Position numbers and translations under genes: made by a program. 64,000 nt of DNA, taken from contig NZ_VRKN01000009.1 of NCBI RefSeq assembly GCF_008080435.1, positions 1 through 64,000 on the forward strand, given 5' to 3'. Source of the DNA: Enterobacter asburiae (GTDB lineage Bacteria > Pseudomonadota > Gammaproteobacteria > Enterobacterales > Enterobacteriaceae). This document shows, in pieces, positions 8,802 through 16,760 of this stretch; within the stretch, counting starts at the first letter, position 1, and each line of letters starts with the position of its first letter. The notes below the pieces were generated by a model. That model searched no databases. It had not been told where the DNA came from and saw only the letters and a program-made list of their open reading frames with translations.

Positions 8802-9831
8802 GAATTTGTGTGATATCTGGTATCAGGCATTACTTGAACGTGCTTCAGAATATACTGGCGTGTTTTTTGTGGGCGTCAAAACCACTGGCGTATTCTGCAT
8901 TTCGGTATGCCGGGCGCGAAAGCCCAAACGCGAAAATGTAGAATTTTATAAAGATGCCAAATCTGCCCTGGCGGACGGCTTTCGTCCCTGTAAGGTCTGC
9001 AGACCTGCGGAAAATGCGCACAGCGCGCCATTATTCGTTGAGCAGGCGCTTGCGCTTGTCAGGCGCGATATCAAATCCCGTGTTGCAGACGCGGAGCTTC
9101 GTCAGCATGGAATCAGCCCGGAGCGGGTAAGACGCTGGTTTCAGCAACATCATGGCATCACTTTTCAGGCTTTCCAGCGAATGCAGCGGGTGAACGTTGC
9201 CCTGCAGGAGTTGAAAAGCGGACGAGCGGCGACTGACGTTGCGCTGGACAATGGCTATGAATCCCTGAGTGGATTTGGTTACACCTACAAGCGGCTTACT
9301 GGCGCAGCGCCGACTCAGGCAACTCAGGTGATAGTCATTCACCGGTTTACCACGACGCTTGGGCCTATGTTTGTCTGTGCGACAGAGCGGGGAGTCTGCC
9401 TGCTGGAGTTTACCGATCGCCGGATGTTAGAAACAGAATTTCGCGATATCCAGCGTTTATTTAACGCCAGAATTGTCACCGGAGAAAACAGCCATACCCG
9501 GCAGACAGTAAAAGAGATCAGCGAGTATTTTGCCGGAACGCGCCGACAGTTTGGCCTCTCTTTAGATGCTCCGGGCAGTGATTTTCAACAATCCGTCTGG
9601 CATGAGTTGCGTGCTGTTCCCTATGGACAGACCACACACTATCAGGCCATTTCACTACGGATTAATAAGCCAAATGCTGTACGCGCCGTCGCTGCTGCTA
9701 ATGGTGCAAACCGGATTGCGATTGTGATCCCCTGTCACAGGATAATTGGAAAAGATGGCGCGATGACGGGTTACGGAGGGGGGATTTCTCGAAAAGAATG
9801 GCTCATTGAGCATGAGAGAAATAATGTTTAA
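8785..9831 (+). CDS. ada: Ada: methyl-DNA repair protein and transcriptional activator
   Basis: The 348-residue protein has the full Ada layout. An N-terminal zinc/methylphosphotriester-accepting domain carries C38, C42, C69 and C72, the same numbering as E. coli Ada. An AraC-type helix-turn-helix domain lies at about residues 85-190. The C-terminal O6-alkylguanine methyltransferase domain has the PCHRI active site, with C317 as the acceptor. Methylation of C38 turns such proteins into activators of their own regulon. It overlaps the PEP-mutase-like gene, and no alkB follows, unlike the ada-alkB operon of E. coli. This may therefore be an extra Ada paralogue. Confidence 0.9.
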   Translation: MKITDKNLCDIWYQALLERASEYTGVFFVGVKTTGVFCISVCRARKPKRENVEFYKDAKSALADGFRPCKVCRPAENAHSAPLFVEQALALVRRDIKSRVADAELRQHGISPERVRRWFQQHHGITFQAFQRMQRVNVALQELKSGRAATDVALDNGYESLSGFGYTYKRLTGAAPTQATQVIVIHRFTTTLGPMFVCATERGVCLLEFTDRRMLETEFRDIQRLFNARIVTGENSHTRQTVKEISEYFAGTRRQFGLSLDAPGSDFQQSVWHELRAVPYGQTTHYQAISLRINKPNAVRAVAAANGANRIAIVIPCHRIIGKDGAMTGYGGGISRKEWLIEHERNNV

Positions 9832-9893
9832 TGGCGTGATGCTCAACTGTAGCCGGAAAATTATACGGACTTCGCAGGACGTGTTGAGGGCAC

Positions 9894-9928
9894 AAAAAAG
9901 CCCGCAGGGCTTACACCGTGCGGGCTTT
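9894..9928 (-). terminator. Terminator that belongs to ssrA (tmRNA)
   Basis: On the minus strand GCCCGC...GCGGGC forms a stem followed by TTTTTTGTG. Together with 9929-9972 this agrees with my memory of the sequence directly downstream of ssrA in E. coli. The ssrA gene is absent upstream of it here. It may also serve the convergent ada gene. Confidence 0.8.
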
Positions 9929-9984
9929 CAGGACTTCATCGGATGACTCTGGTAATCACCGATGGAGAATTTTGGTGGCTGGCG
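9929..9984 (-). other. ssrA 3' flank and left end (attL) of the inserted island
   Basis: Read on the minus strand, 9972-9929 matches the remembered ssrA downstream flank (AAATTCTCCATCGGTGATTA... then CATCCGATGAAGTCC). Just before it stands CGCCAGCCACCA (9984-9973), close to the tmRNA end CGCCAGCTCCACCA but lacking two bases. Further upstream the match to ssrA stops. This is the expected junction between host DNA (left) and an element integrated into the ssrA 3' end (right). Confidence 0.7.
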
Positions 9985-10254
9985 TCCCTGTAACTGGTTT
10001 CTTATTTAATTGATTTATATTGTTATTTAATGTTTATTTTCAATTGAGGGTTCTATTTGGGGTTCAATGATGAAACCATTAAACGAAGCAGCTGAACACT
10101 TGACGTCAAACTGTGCCAAAAGATAACACATCAGCCAGTTCAGCTACCAACTCGAAGTTGAACTCACATCATCCGTGTCAGCTTTTCTTCCTTTAACCAG
10201 CCGAATGCGTTAGCGTCATTGAAACAGTTTCTCATGGTCATTGATGGAGAAGGT

Positions 10255-10584
10255 ATGAAGGATAGGATCGTCGAAATACTACAATACACCCTGAAAAAAG
10301 ATTCTGGTGAGGAGTTTCATCAGATCATGCATGAAGTCAGTGTTCCACTTCATACCCGGAACGGTATCGATGTGGTTGCGTACGGAAATTCTCTGCACGA
10401 TGCTGACAGCTACTACCTCATACGAGCTTTTGAAAGTGAAGAACAGATGAAAAGCGTTCTTGAGGATTTCTACGCAAGTGCGGGTTGGCGCAATGGCCCA
10501 CGAGAAGCAATCATCAGTCGAATTGAACTCAGTTTAAAATCAGTTCTATCACTACCACAAAGCGGTATTGATGGATTGAGATAA
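10255..10584 (+). CDS. NIPSNAP / monooxygenase-like dimeric alpha-beta barrel protein
   Basis: The 109-residue protein opens with IVEILQYTLKKDSGEEF and has a middle DSYYLIRAFESEEQM, the beta-alpha-beta pattern of NIPSNAP and antibiotic-biosynthesis-monooxygenase-like small proteins. ATG 10255 is preceded by GGAGAAGG. The function of this group is generally unknown. It is the first gene inside the island boundary, so it is cargo or a relic of an earlier insertion. Confidence 0.55.
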   Translation: MKDRIVEILQYTLKKDSGEEFHQIMHEVSVPLHTRNGIDVVAYGNSLHDADSYYLIRAFESEEQMKSVLEDFYASAGWRNGPREAIISRIELSLKSVLSLPQSGIDGLR

Positions 10585-10877
10585 AGTGAGCAAAGGGGGA
10601 TGCGCTGTTAAGTGGGTATCCTCCGCAGTACAGAATTTAAACTGAGTTATCATAATTGATTGATAAATATATATATTTTTAAAATCCTTTTTCCTCTACT
10701 AAAAATAGCACTTTTTGCTAAATCCCTCTAAGTCCCGTCTTGTAACAGCATTCAGACTATCCCTTTCTGATTTGTACAAAAAACATTCATTTACGCAATA
10801 ATTCCGAAAAAACAGGTGTTGATTGTCATAAGCGATATTCGAATAATGACCTCATCAAAACAACGACGAGGAAATAT
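10585..10877. other. AT-rich leader region of alpA
   Basis: There is no gene in this 293-bp stretch. It becomes very AT-rich from 10,650 and carries the expected promoter region of the alpA-like regulator. I could not define a second attachment core here. Confidence 0.5.
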
Positions 10878-11081
10878 ATGAACGAAAGAAAAAGATTTAT
10901 CCGTTTACCTGAAGTACTAAACAGAACTGGCCTTTGTAAGGCTTGGATTTATCGCCTGATTAGTCGCAATGAGTTCCCGGCCCAAGTAAAACTTGGTGAA
11001 AGAACAATAGCATTCTTAGAGAGTGATATTGATAAGTGGATTGATGAAAAGATTTCTTTATCACGTAATAAAGTAGCATAA
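10878..11081 (+). CDS. alpA: AlpA-family excision/transcription regulator
   Basis: The 67-residue MerR-like winged-helix protein has the AlpA signature: FIRLPEVLNRTGLCKAWIYRLI, then FPAQVKLGERTIAF and a C-terminal IDKWIDEK. In CP4-57 and P4-type elements AlpA drives expression of, or acts with, the integrase to excise the element from the tRNA or ssrA site. Its place at the left end, with the P4-type integrase at the far right end (39,170), fits one element bounded by ssrA ends. Confidence 0.88.
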   Translation: MNERKRFIRLPEVLNRTGLCKAWIYRLISRNEFPAQVKLGERTIAFLESDIDKWIDEKISLSRNKVA

Positions 11082-11258
11082 AAATCATAATGGTTTCGGT
11101 ACAGCTGGTTTATCTATTAACTAAAAATATAAATGTGGGAGGTTTTATGTAAATACAATCGCACTTAGCATCAGAATAAAAACAAAAAAATAACCCGCTC
11201 TCAAAATAATGCATGAAAATGTAGAGGGCTATACATCAAAAAAATATGGAGTAACTAT

Positions 11259-11573
11259 ATGAATACTGAAGAACTAAATAACATTAAGGACTCATCGACT
11301 AAAGTTTTTGCTGCTATGGCGAAGAATCTTTATATCACAGGAATACGTATATATAAAGAACAAGAAGAATATGAGGTATTGGCAGCCATAATGTTAGATA
11401 GTGATAGAACGGAGTCATATATTTTGCATGTTAAAGAATATCTGGCAAAACGCTTTGATGAACATATGGAAGAAGTGGGTAAAAGAGAAAGGCTTATCTA
11501 TGTTGATATGGATAAAGTCATGTGTGAAATGAGATATGTTCATACTCAAGCATTACTTTTTAGTATGAGTTAA
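11259..11573 (+). CDS. Small acidic protein of unknown function (first of a row)
   Basis: The 104-residue, mainly helical and acidic protein has no motif I recognise. The ATG lies after GGAG at 11,247-11,250. It is the first of four similar-sized ORFs in the same direction. The first two are followed by a short GC hairpin (here GCCCCGAAAGGGGC at 11,588-11,601) before the next gene. This may be a transcript-processing or attenuation design. Confidence 0.6.
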   Translation: MNTEELNNIKDSSTKVFAAMAKNLYITGIRIYKEQEEYEVLAAIMLDSDRTESYILHVKEYLAKRFDEHMEEVGKRERLIYVDMDKVMCEMRYVHTQALLFSMS

Positions 11574-11653
11574 CAACAGCGTATTCGGCCCCGAAAGGGG
11601 CTAATGAAAAAACACAATGAATTAAATAAGCATTTAACTATGAGGATATAAAT

Positions 11654-11950
11654 ATGTCTAAAGAAAAGATAGGTATTAATAAATCAACCGAACTGTTCTA
11701 TGACCTTGCTTGTAGGTCGTTTACAGCAAGTTGGGAGATGTTCATGGAAGTCAATGGTGATGGAGACGCAAATGATTATCTGGATGATCCCGCTTTCATG
11801 AATCTATTTAATGTTTATATTATTGACCATATCCAGAACAACTTTGAAAGATTCACTGTCCAAGAAGGAAACAGTGGTGATATTAATCAAGTTGACTTTG
11901 AACTAGTCGCTGCCATGTTAGTTGAGTATTCAGGAAGCTTTAGAAAATAA
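11654..11950 (+). CDS. Small acidic protein of unknown function (second of a row)
   Basis: The 98-residue protein is rich in Asp/Glu and aromatics (WEMFMEVNGDGDANDYLDD). GAGG lies at 11,642-11,645, eight bases upstream of the ATG. A GCCCCGTAAGGGGC hairpin follows at 11,962-11,975. I see no named family. The strongly acidic surface could suit a DNA mimic or anti-defence protein, but that is only a guess. Confidence 0.6.
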   Translation: MSKEKIGINKSTELFYDLACRSFTASWEMFMEVNGDGDANDYLDDPAFMNLFNVYIIDHIQNNFERFTVQEGNSGDINQVDFELVAAMLVEYSGSFRK

Positions 11951-12003
11951 GAACCAATCTTGCCCCGTAAGGGGCTAAACAAAAATATAAAAGGGAAATA
12001 TAA

Positions 12004-12258
12004 ATGACAAATAAAATATCTGTAGCAGTAAGTATGTTGTGCGAAGAAACCCCGAAAGTAATGAATATTATTCAAGAAAGCTTTGATATATTTGTTGCTC
12101 TAAGTGGGTATTCAGTAGAAGAAATCATAGAAGATAAAAACTTAGTTGATGCATTGAATCGACATGTTAATAACGATTTAGTCGATGAGTTAGATCTGGA
12201 ATATGGCTCTGTAATCCTCAAGCTTGTTTATAAGAACCAATGCATTCCTAAATATTAA
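12004..12258 (+). CDS. Small acidic protein of unknown function (third of a row)
   Basis: The 84-residue helical protein contains EEIIEDKNLVDALNRHVNNDLVDELDLEYG. Its overall layout is like that of its left neighbour: a helical opening, an acidic middle and a ...DLVDELDLEYGSVILKLV end that recalls ...NQVDFELVAAMLVEY. Distant paralogy is therefore possible. A GGGA ribosome site lies upstream of the ATG. Confidence 0.58.
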   Translation: MTNKISVAVSMLCEETPKVMNIIQESFDIFVALSGYSVEEIIEDKNLVDALNRHVNNDLVDELDLEYGSVILKLVYKNQCIPKY

Positions 12259-12277
12259 CATAATAAGAGGATTAAAG

Positions 12278-12627
12278 ATGAAAGAGATTATATTTAATAA
12301 AAGTGAAAAAGAAAAAACGAACTTATTGCTAACATCTTACAAGGATACTGTGATGAGATATATTCCATTTATGAAAAACATCCTGAAACAGCAATCGATA
12401 TTTTTAATGATGGGTTCCTTTCAGGCATCACATATAATTTTTTGATTGCTCTTGAGATGAAGAAATACTCTATCAAAAATGATGTGTCTGATATCAATAG
12501 AAGAGATTTAAAAGCCACAATATTGTATTGGCATCAAGAACACATCATCGAACATGTTATGAAAAATATAAAACCTGATAAAAATCAAGATCCCATTTAT
12601 TGGAGGTTAAAGTTCACATTGATTTGA
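12278..12627 (+). pseudogene. Fourth small ORF of the row, split by a frameshift in an A-run
   Basis: ATG 12278 opens MKEIIFNKSEKEK and then runs into a stop in its own frame at 12,445. One frame earlier the sequence continues as NELIANILQGYCDEIYSIYEKHPETA... with no stop to 12,627, about 117 residues in total. The break falls at GAAAAAAC (12,311-12,318). Seven As instead of six would restore one reading frame. Loss of one A is the simplest reading, but ribosomal -1 slippage at the A-run or a sequencing error are alternatives. Confidence 0.65.
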
Positions 12628-12696
12628 TATTAAAATATGATGAATATTCCCTCGTGCAGAGGGAAATAATCCTGTAAAGAATCGGAGATAAGCAAT

Positions 12697-12939
12697 ATGA
12701 TTGATGAATTCCATGTTATGTATATGTACAAAAAAATCCAAGCTGAAGCGGCTACTACTGACATCAAAACACTGGAACAGCTTTTGAATAAGTTCCGTAA
12801 AGTTGTTGCGGAGCGCCGGGAAGAATACTATCAGGAGATTGGTGAGAAAAAGGCTCAGAAATTGAGAGCCAAGAGGTTACAACAGTTGCTTGAGAAAATG
12901 GGACATGATCGTATTTCACCAAAAGATTTATACAGATGA
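12697..12939 (+). CDS. H-NST-like truncated H-NS (dimerization domain only)
   Basis: The 80-residue protein corresponds to the H-NS N-terminal oligomerization region (TLEQLLNKFRKVVAERREEYYQEIGEKK, then LLEKMGHDRISPKDLY) and stops before any DNA-binding domain. Known H-NST proteins from E. coli islands have this size and antagonise H-NS by forming mixed, inactive oligomers. On an AT-rich island it could lift silencing. ATG 12697 has GGAG upstream. A decayed C-terminal H-NS half lies 1.7 kb downstream and a whole H-NS gene at 24,288. Confidence 0.75.
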   Translation: MIDEFHVMYMYKKIQAEAATTDIKTLEQLLNKFRKVVAERREEYYQEIGEKKAQKLRAKRLQQLLEKMGHDRISPKDLYR

Positions 12940-13184
12940 TCATCAAATCTATATGGCGATATATTGTCCATATTAAATGTTTAATGAAATATTTTCTATT
13001 ACTATACCAATGCTCATTCCTTAAATAAAATCTAGCTAATATGTAAGTCTGCATACAATAACTAAACTAAGATTATTCCTAATTATAGGTTATGGATAAC
13101 TAACTGTTTTCGCGTGATAATATGAAGGAATATAATCAAACTGTTTCAGTAATTTTAACTCGATGATGATAAAGCGGCATTCAG

Positions 13185-14132
13185 TTGCCTGACGCGGGAG
13201 GGACTTTGCGATCCAATCGAACAAAACCACATATATTTCGGCTGACAAGTTCAGTTGGGGCTTGTGGTGCCAACGAAGTAAAAGAAGTTAAAAATCTACA
13301 GTTAATGTTAGATGCTGCAGGTTATACCTTGAGTACTGGGCGGCCTTTACCTGTGACGGGGCACTGTTCTGCTGATACTATTGAAGCCATACGCTGGTAT
13401 CAATCGCTACTAAGAATGTCTCCAACAGGGCTTGTACAACCCACTGACATCTGGTTTATGGAGGCAATGCGCAATGCCTCAAGCACCGAATGGCGACCTA
13501 AGCATAGTGGAGGTATATTGACAGTTAAGGAAGGTCAGTTGACCTTTGACTACGAAGGTGTTGATTATATCACTGCAGTTGAACCTTTTCGACAACCATC
13601 CCGTATGCCGTGGTTCTCCCGCATTTTGCATCATCCTACCAATGATTCAGGTGTAACGTTGGGACGTGGTTTTGATATGAAGAAGCGAAGTGCCGGGGAA
13701 ATACTCTCTTTGCTAAGACAGGCCGGGATTAAAGAGTATAAAGCACAGCTTTGTGCGCTGGCATCACATCTGTCAGGACACGAGGCTGATATTTTTATTG
13801 AAGTTTATGGCCCACTGGTAGGGGAGATTAGCCATTATCAACAGGTCAGGCTTTTTGAGTTATCCTATGCTGAAAAAGTCAGTTACGCTAAACACCTGTA
13901 TCTAAAATTTTCAGCAAAAGTGCCATCACCTGTATCATGGGATAATATAGACCAGAAAATTAAAGATACTTTTGTTGATACCCTTTTTCAGGGGAATGTT
14001 ACAGCCAGTGATATGGTAGCAATAATTGCTAAAAATGGCAGTAAACAAGATGTTATCACATATCTTAATAATGATATTTATCAGAAAAGAGATCCTCGCA
14101 GGTTAACTTTACGGTTGAATTATTTAAAATGA
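13185..14132 (+). CDS. Pesticin-like muramidase with peptidoglycan-binding domain (probable antibacterial toxin)
   Basis: The frame is about 315 residues from TTG 13185, and a later start is possible. Residues ~35-95 resemble a peptidoglycan-binding domain (VKNLQLMLDAAGYTL, ADTIEAIRWYQSL, PTG). From ~125 on there is a lysozyme-like domain of the pesticin C-terminal type: Glu in TAVEPF, then a DSGVTLGRGFDMKKR stretch near residue 154, the mark of this muramidase group. No signal peptide is seen, so delivery would need a secretion route. The stop overlaps the next gene (ATGA), a secreted LprI-family protein, giving the look of an effector-immunity pair. Confidence 0.72.
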   Translation: MPDAGGTLRSNRTKPHIFRLTSSVGACGANEVKEVKNLQLMLDAAGYTLSTGRPLPVTGHCSADTIEAIRWYQSLLRMSPTGLVQPTDIWFMEAMRNASSTEWRPKHSGGILTVKEGQLTFDYEGVDYITAVEPFRQPSRMPWFSRILHHPTNDSGVTLGRGFDMKKRSAGEILSLLRQAGIKEYKAQLCALASHLSGHEADIFIEVYGPLVGEISHYQQVRLFELSYAEKVSYAKHLYLKFSAKVPSPVSWDNIDQKIKDTFVDTLFQGNVTASDMVAIIAKNGSKQDVITYLNNDIYQKRDPRRLTLRLNYLK

Positions 14133-14557
14133 AAAAAATATTTTTTTTGATATCGTTACTTGCACTCCAGTTTAATGCAGTTGCTGACTCATTTCCAATG
14201 TTGAAAAATAAAGCTGTTGAAGATTGTGTCGCAAAATATAGTGAAGAGGACGATGAATGTCTTGGCTCTCTGAATGAGAAGACAAATGCTGAACTACAAA
14301 AAAGCTATAATGAAAAGTTTCATGAGTTAGAGGAAATGGATTATTCAAAGTGGTGGATGGGAAGTAAGGAACAAAAACAGAGTATGTTATCTGCTTTCAA
14401 AAAAAGCCAAGATGGGTGGGTTCAATATAGAGATAATTATTGCCAAGTTCTTACAACAAGTGAACAGGGGGGACATGCCTTTGGTGAGGTAATGCTGAGT
14501 TGCTTGATTAATATGAATAATAATAGAATTGCAGAGATAAAAATGACTAATCCGTAG
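14129..14557 (+). CDS. LprI-family (DUF1311) periplasmic lysozyme inhibitor, probable immunity protein
   Basis: The 142-residue protein has a signal peptide (residues 1-19, ending AVAD). It is followed by an LprI/DUF1311-type helical domain with paired cysteines (DCVAKYSEEDDECLGSL ... WVQYRDNYC ... LSCLINMNNNRIAEI). LprI-type proteins inhibit lysozymes. The start codon overlaps the stop of the muramidase gene by four bases, so the two are co-translated. Such pairing of a wall hydrolase and a periplasmic inhibitor is typical of self-protection. Confidence 0.75.
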   Translation: MKKIFFLISLLALQFNAVADSFPMLKNKAVEDCVAKYSEEDDECLGSLNEKTNAELQKSYNEKFHELEEMDYSKWWMGSKEQKQSMLSAFKKSQDGWVQYRDNYCQVLTTSEQGGHAFGEVMLSCLINMNNNRIAEIKMTNP

Positions 14558-14668
14558 TTGATTTATTTGTATTAGCTCTGGCATGAATTAATACAAATTA
14601 TTGTCTCCGGGTTTGTTGTAACGATGGCAACTAAACCCGGATAACAGAGGCTATACATCTACAAATAG

Positions 14669-14919
14669 TTAGATCTCAAAGTCTTCAAGTTTTTTACCAG
14701 CCTCGATAGCTGCTGCTATCGATTTAGGCGTGGGTCCCTGACCCGTCCAAGTCTGCTCATTACCGTTTTAATCTGTATATTTGTATTTTGCCGGACGTGA
14801 AGTGCGTACCGATTTGGCTTTAGGTTGAGATGAACCAACTGCTGCGAGTAGTTCAGCAAGGTCAATACCATCTTCTAACAGTTTCTGGAGGAAGGCTTCC
14901 AATGATTCCTGTTCCAGCA
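14669..14919 (-). pseudogene. H-NS C-terminal half, decayed (in-frame stop, no start)
   Basis: The minus strand encodes [22 protein letters not shown]... SRPAKYKYTD, then a TAA stop (about 14,769), then NGNEQTWTGQGPTPKSIAAA and KLEDFEI up to TAA at 14,669. This aligns throughout with the intact H-NS at 24,288-24,695, including the TWTGQGxTP DNA-binding core. The N-terminal half is missing. The coding match ends at about 14,919, where the structured repeat unit begins. Confidence 0.88.
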
Positions 14920-15208
14920 ATGTGATTGTTTTGGACAATCACTCAGTGCTGCTGTTGGGGATATAGTTTTACTATGCGTGTAAAAGAACATTCTATATCC
15001 TTGATGATCTTCTAATTAATATATAGAGAAAGGGCGAAGCCATGAGCGAAAGCTCATAAGAAAAGATCTGTTTTTCAATATGAAGTTTTAATTAAGCATA
15101 GGACAAAGTTTGTGTATAAAATGTCTTAAAAACTAAACCGCACATGAAGTGACAAGTAAGATCAATCATACCATTATTTCTTCATCGGCTATTGCCGATT
15201 TTTTTTTT
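14908..15208. ncRNA. Structured non-coding unit, copy 1
   Basis: Contains, in order: CCTGTTCCAGCAATG followed by hairpin TGATTGTTTTGGACAATCA (14,923-14,941); AGTGCTGCT; AGGGCGAAGCC with hairpin ATGAGC-GAAA-GCTCAT (15,042-15,057); and a terminator-like stem ATCGGC-TATT-GCCGAT plus nine Ts (15,184-15,208). The same order recurs at 15,238-15,648. The final T-run suggests a + strand transcript. No ORF of note is present. Confidence 0.55.
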
Positions 15209-15237
15209 GGATAAAATCATCCCTAACAGAGATGAAC

Positions 15238-15648
15238 CCTGTTCCAGCAATGTGATTGCTTTGAGCAATCATGAAGTGCTGCTTCTTTAAATATATTTTT
15301 TCTATACATTTAAGAGCAAATGCTATATTTTTTAGTGCTAATACTGTTATAACATATAGGCTCATATATATCTTATTATGATTAAAAGAACAGAGATTGT
15401 TCCTTTTGGCTTTCCTCTAAAACATAGCAAATATCATTGTTAAAGTGTTAAATATATTTTACAGCGTTAGGGCGTAGCCGTGCGTCAGCACATGAGCTTC
15501 AGCTCATAGATGGTGGTGATTTTCAAAAAAAGATGTTAGTGAAATAGAAAGAGATGCTTCGCAATAAAAATAAATATTGCACTCAAAAAACTAATCATTT
15601 AAAATGTTGAAACCCTGTATGGCGATTATAAAAATCGCCCGGTTTCTT
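15238..15648. ncRNA. Structured non-coding unit, copy 2
   Basis: Opens with the same CCTGTTCCAGCAATG, then hairpin TGATTGCTTTGAGCAATCA (15,253-15,271). Compared with copy 1, one stem pair has changed from T-A to C-G on both sides. AGTGCTGCT follows, then AGGGCGTAGCC with hairpin ATGAGC-TTCA-GCTCAT (15,492-15,507), and a terminal stem GGCGATT-ATAAA-AATCGCC with a T-rich tail (15,621-15,648). The compensated change argues that the hairpin is selected. Confidence 0.55.
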
Positions 15649-15750
15649 TTAATCCTATTAAGTATTATCTCTTACTTCTTGCAAAATTAAATTAAGAAAA
15701 AAACGGCCTGTAGCCCTTACGGCATAAGGTTTAGAACGAAAATATACGAC

Positions 15751-15834
15751 TGACCGTACAGTCAGTGTTCCTGACTCTATAGTCAGTATTCCTGACTGCA
15801 CGGTGAGCTTTCCTGACTTTGCAGTCAGTTTCTA
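15751..15834. repeat. Four 21-bp iterons upstream of the RepL-like gene
   Basis: Four directly repeated units of exactly 21 bp start at 15,751, 15,772, 15,793 and 15,814, consensus TGACTnTAnAGTCAGTnTTCC. Units 1, 2 and 4 contain an internal TGAC...GTCA inverted repeat. At two helical turns per unit, bound proteins would sit on one face of the DNA. They lie about 160 bp before the replication-protein gene, so they may be its origin binding sites or its operator. Confidence 0.85.
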
Positions 15835-15995
15835 TGTCATTTTTAGCTTAAAAACGACAGTGCTTTAAAGTATCGTCACTGGAATAGTTGCGATTTTGAA
15901 AATATTTTCGCAAAAAAATATGCAAAAAACTTGATATCTTTTTTGTGCATGGTATTTAATTTATTATAAATAAAATAACAAGAGGTAATAATAAA

Positions 15996-16760
15996 ATGAA
16001 TGAAATAGACGTTGACTTGGATTTAGGATTAAATCCTTTTTGCTTTGAGACAGAGCTAAAGATTGAAACACGAAAGAAAAATCTGACCGTTTCAAGAGGC
16101 ACAGAACTTATCGAAAAGAAAGACACTGGTAAAAGCTACTTCGCCAATATCGTCCATACACAAGAGGTCGATAAAGAAGAGTTCATTAAACTCTATACCT
16201 CTCAGATAAAAGCATACTTTGATCTCACGAAAACAGCATACAAAGTGTTTTTCATATTTTTACGAATATATCAGGATGCGATAGGCAAAGATCATTTCTA
16301 CCTGAGCTGTAAAAAGGCAATGTCTCTTGCTGAAAAAATAGATCACTTTGTCTTGTCTGAATCTATCTTTTACAGAGGGATCAAAGAACTCATCGAAAAA
16401 CGCATTATTGCTAAAACCAATGAGAAAAACTGGTATTTCATAAACCCTGCTATTGTCTTCAATGGTGATCGTGCTCGCTTTGTTTCAGAGATTATAAAAA
16501 AGAAAGAAGCAATGGAAGAACAACCCGAAAGCATAGTTGTCAATGGCGGCGGCAATAGCAAACTTAAAGACAAAAACAGGTCAATTGAAGCAGTCATGCA
16601 AGAAGTTAATAACCAAGAAGACATAGATTTGTTAATCGCAAGATTGCAGGCTAAAAAGTCTCAAGGGTTAGTGAAGAGTGAAAGTATAAATAAAATCCCT
16701 TCTGTAGAGAACACAAGTCTTGTGCCACCAGAAGAACCGTTAGATTGGGATAATATTTAG
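15996..16760 (+). CDS. RepL-like replication initiator
   Basis: The 254-residue protein has a winged-helix core at about residues 70-160: TKTAYKVFFIFLRIYQ, then LSESIFYRGIKELIEKRIIA, then YFINPAIVFNGDRARF. The INP...F-GDR-RF ending is the mark of the RepL plasmid replication/maintenance family. The tail is charged and disordered. AAGAGG precedes ATG 15996. With the iterons upstream and a relaxase downstream, the excised island probably replicates at least transiently. Confidence 0.68.
   Translation: MNEIDVDLDLGLNPFCFETELKIETRKKNLTVSRGTELIEKKDTGKSYFANIVHTQEVDKEEFIKLYTSQIKAYFDLTKTAYKVFFIFLRIYQDAIGKDHFYLSCKKAMSLAEKIDHFVLSESIFYRGIKELIEKRIIAKTNEKNWYFINPAIVFNGDRARFVSEIIKKKEAMEEQPESIVVNGGGNSKLKDKNRSIEAVMQEVNNQEDIDLLIARLQAKKSQGLVKSESINKIPSVENTSLVPPEEPLDWDNI

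Noticed and set aside
9960..9990. Possible tRNA end (TTTGGTGGCTGGCG) at the island's left border
   Set aside because: No TTCGAAxCC arm or cloverleaf. The neighbouring bases match the ssrA flank instead, so it is read as an attachment site.
14908..15648. Retron or CRISPR-like array
   Set aside because: There are only two long units, no spacers, no reverse transcriptase and no cas genes nearby.
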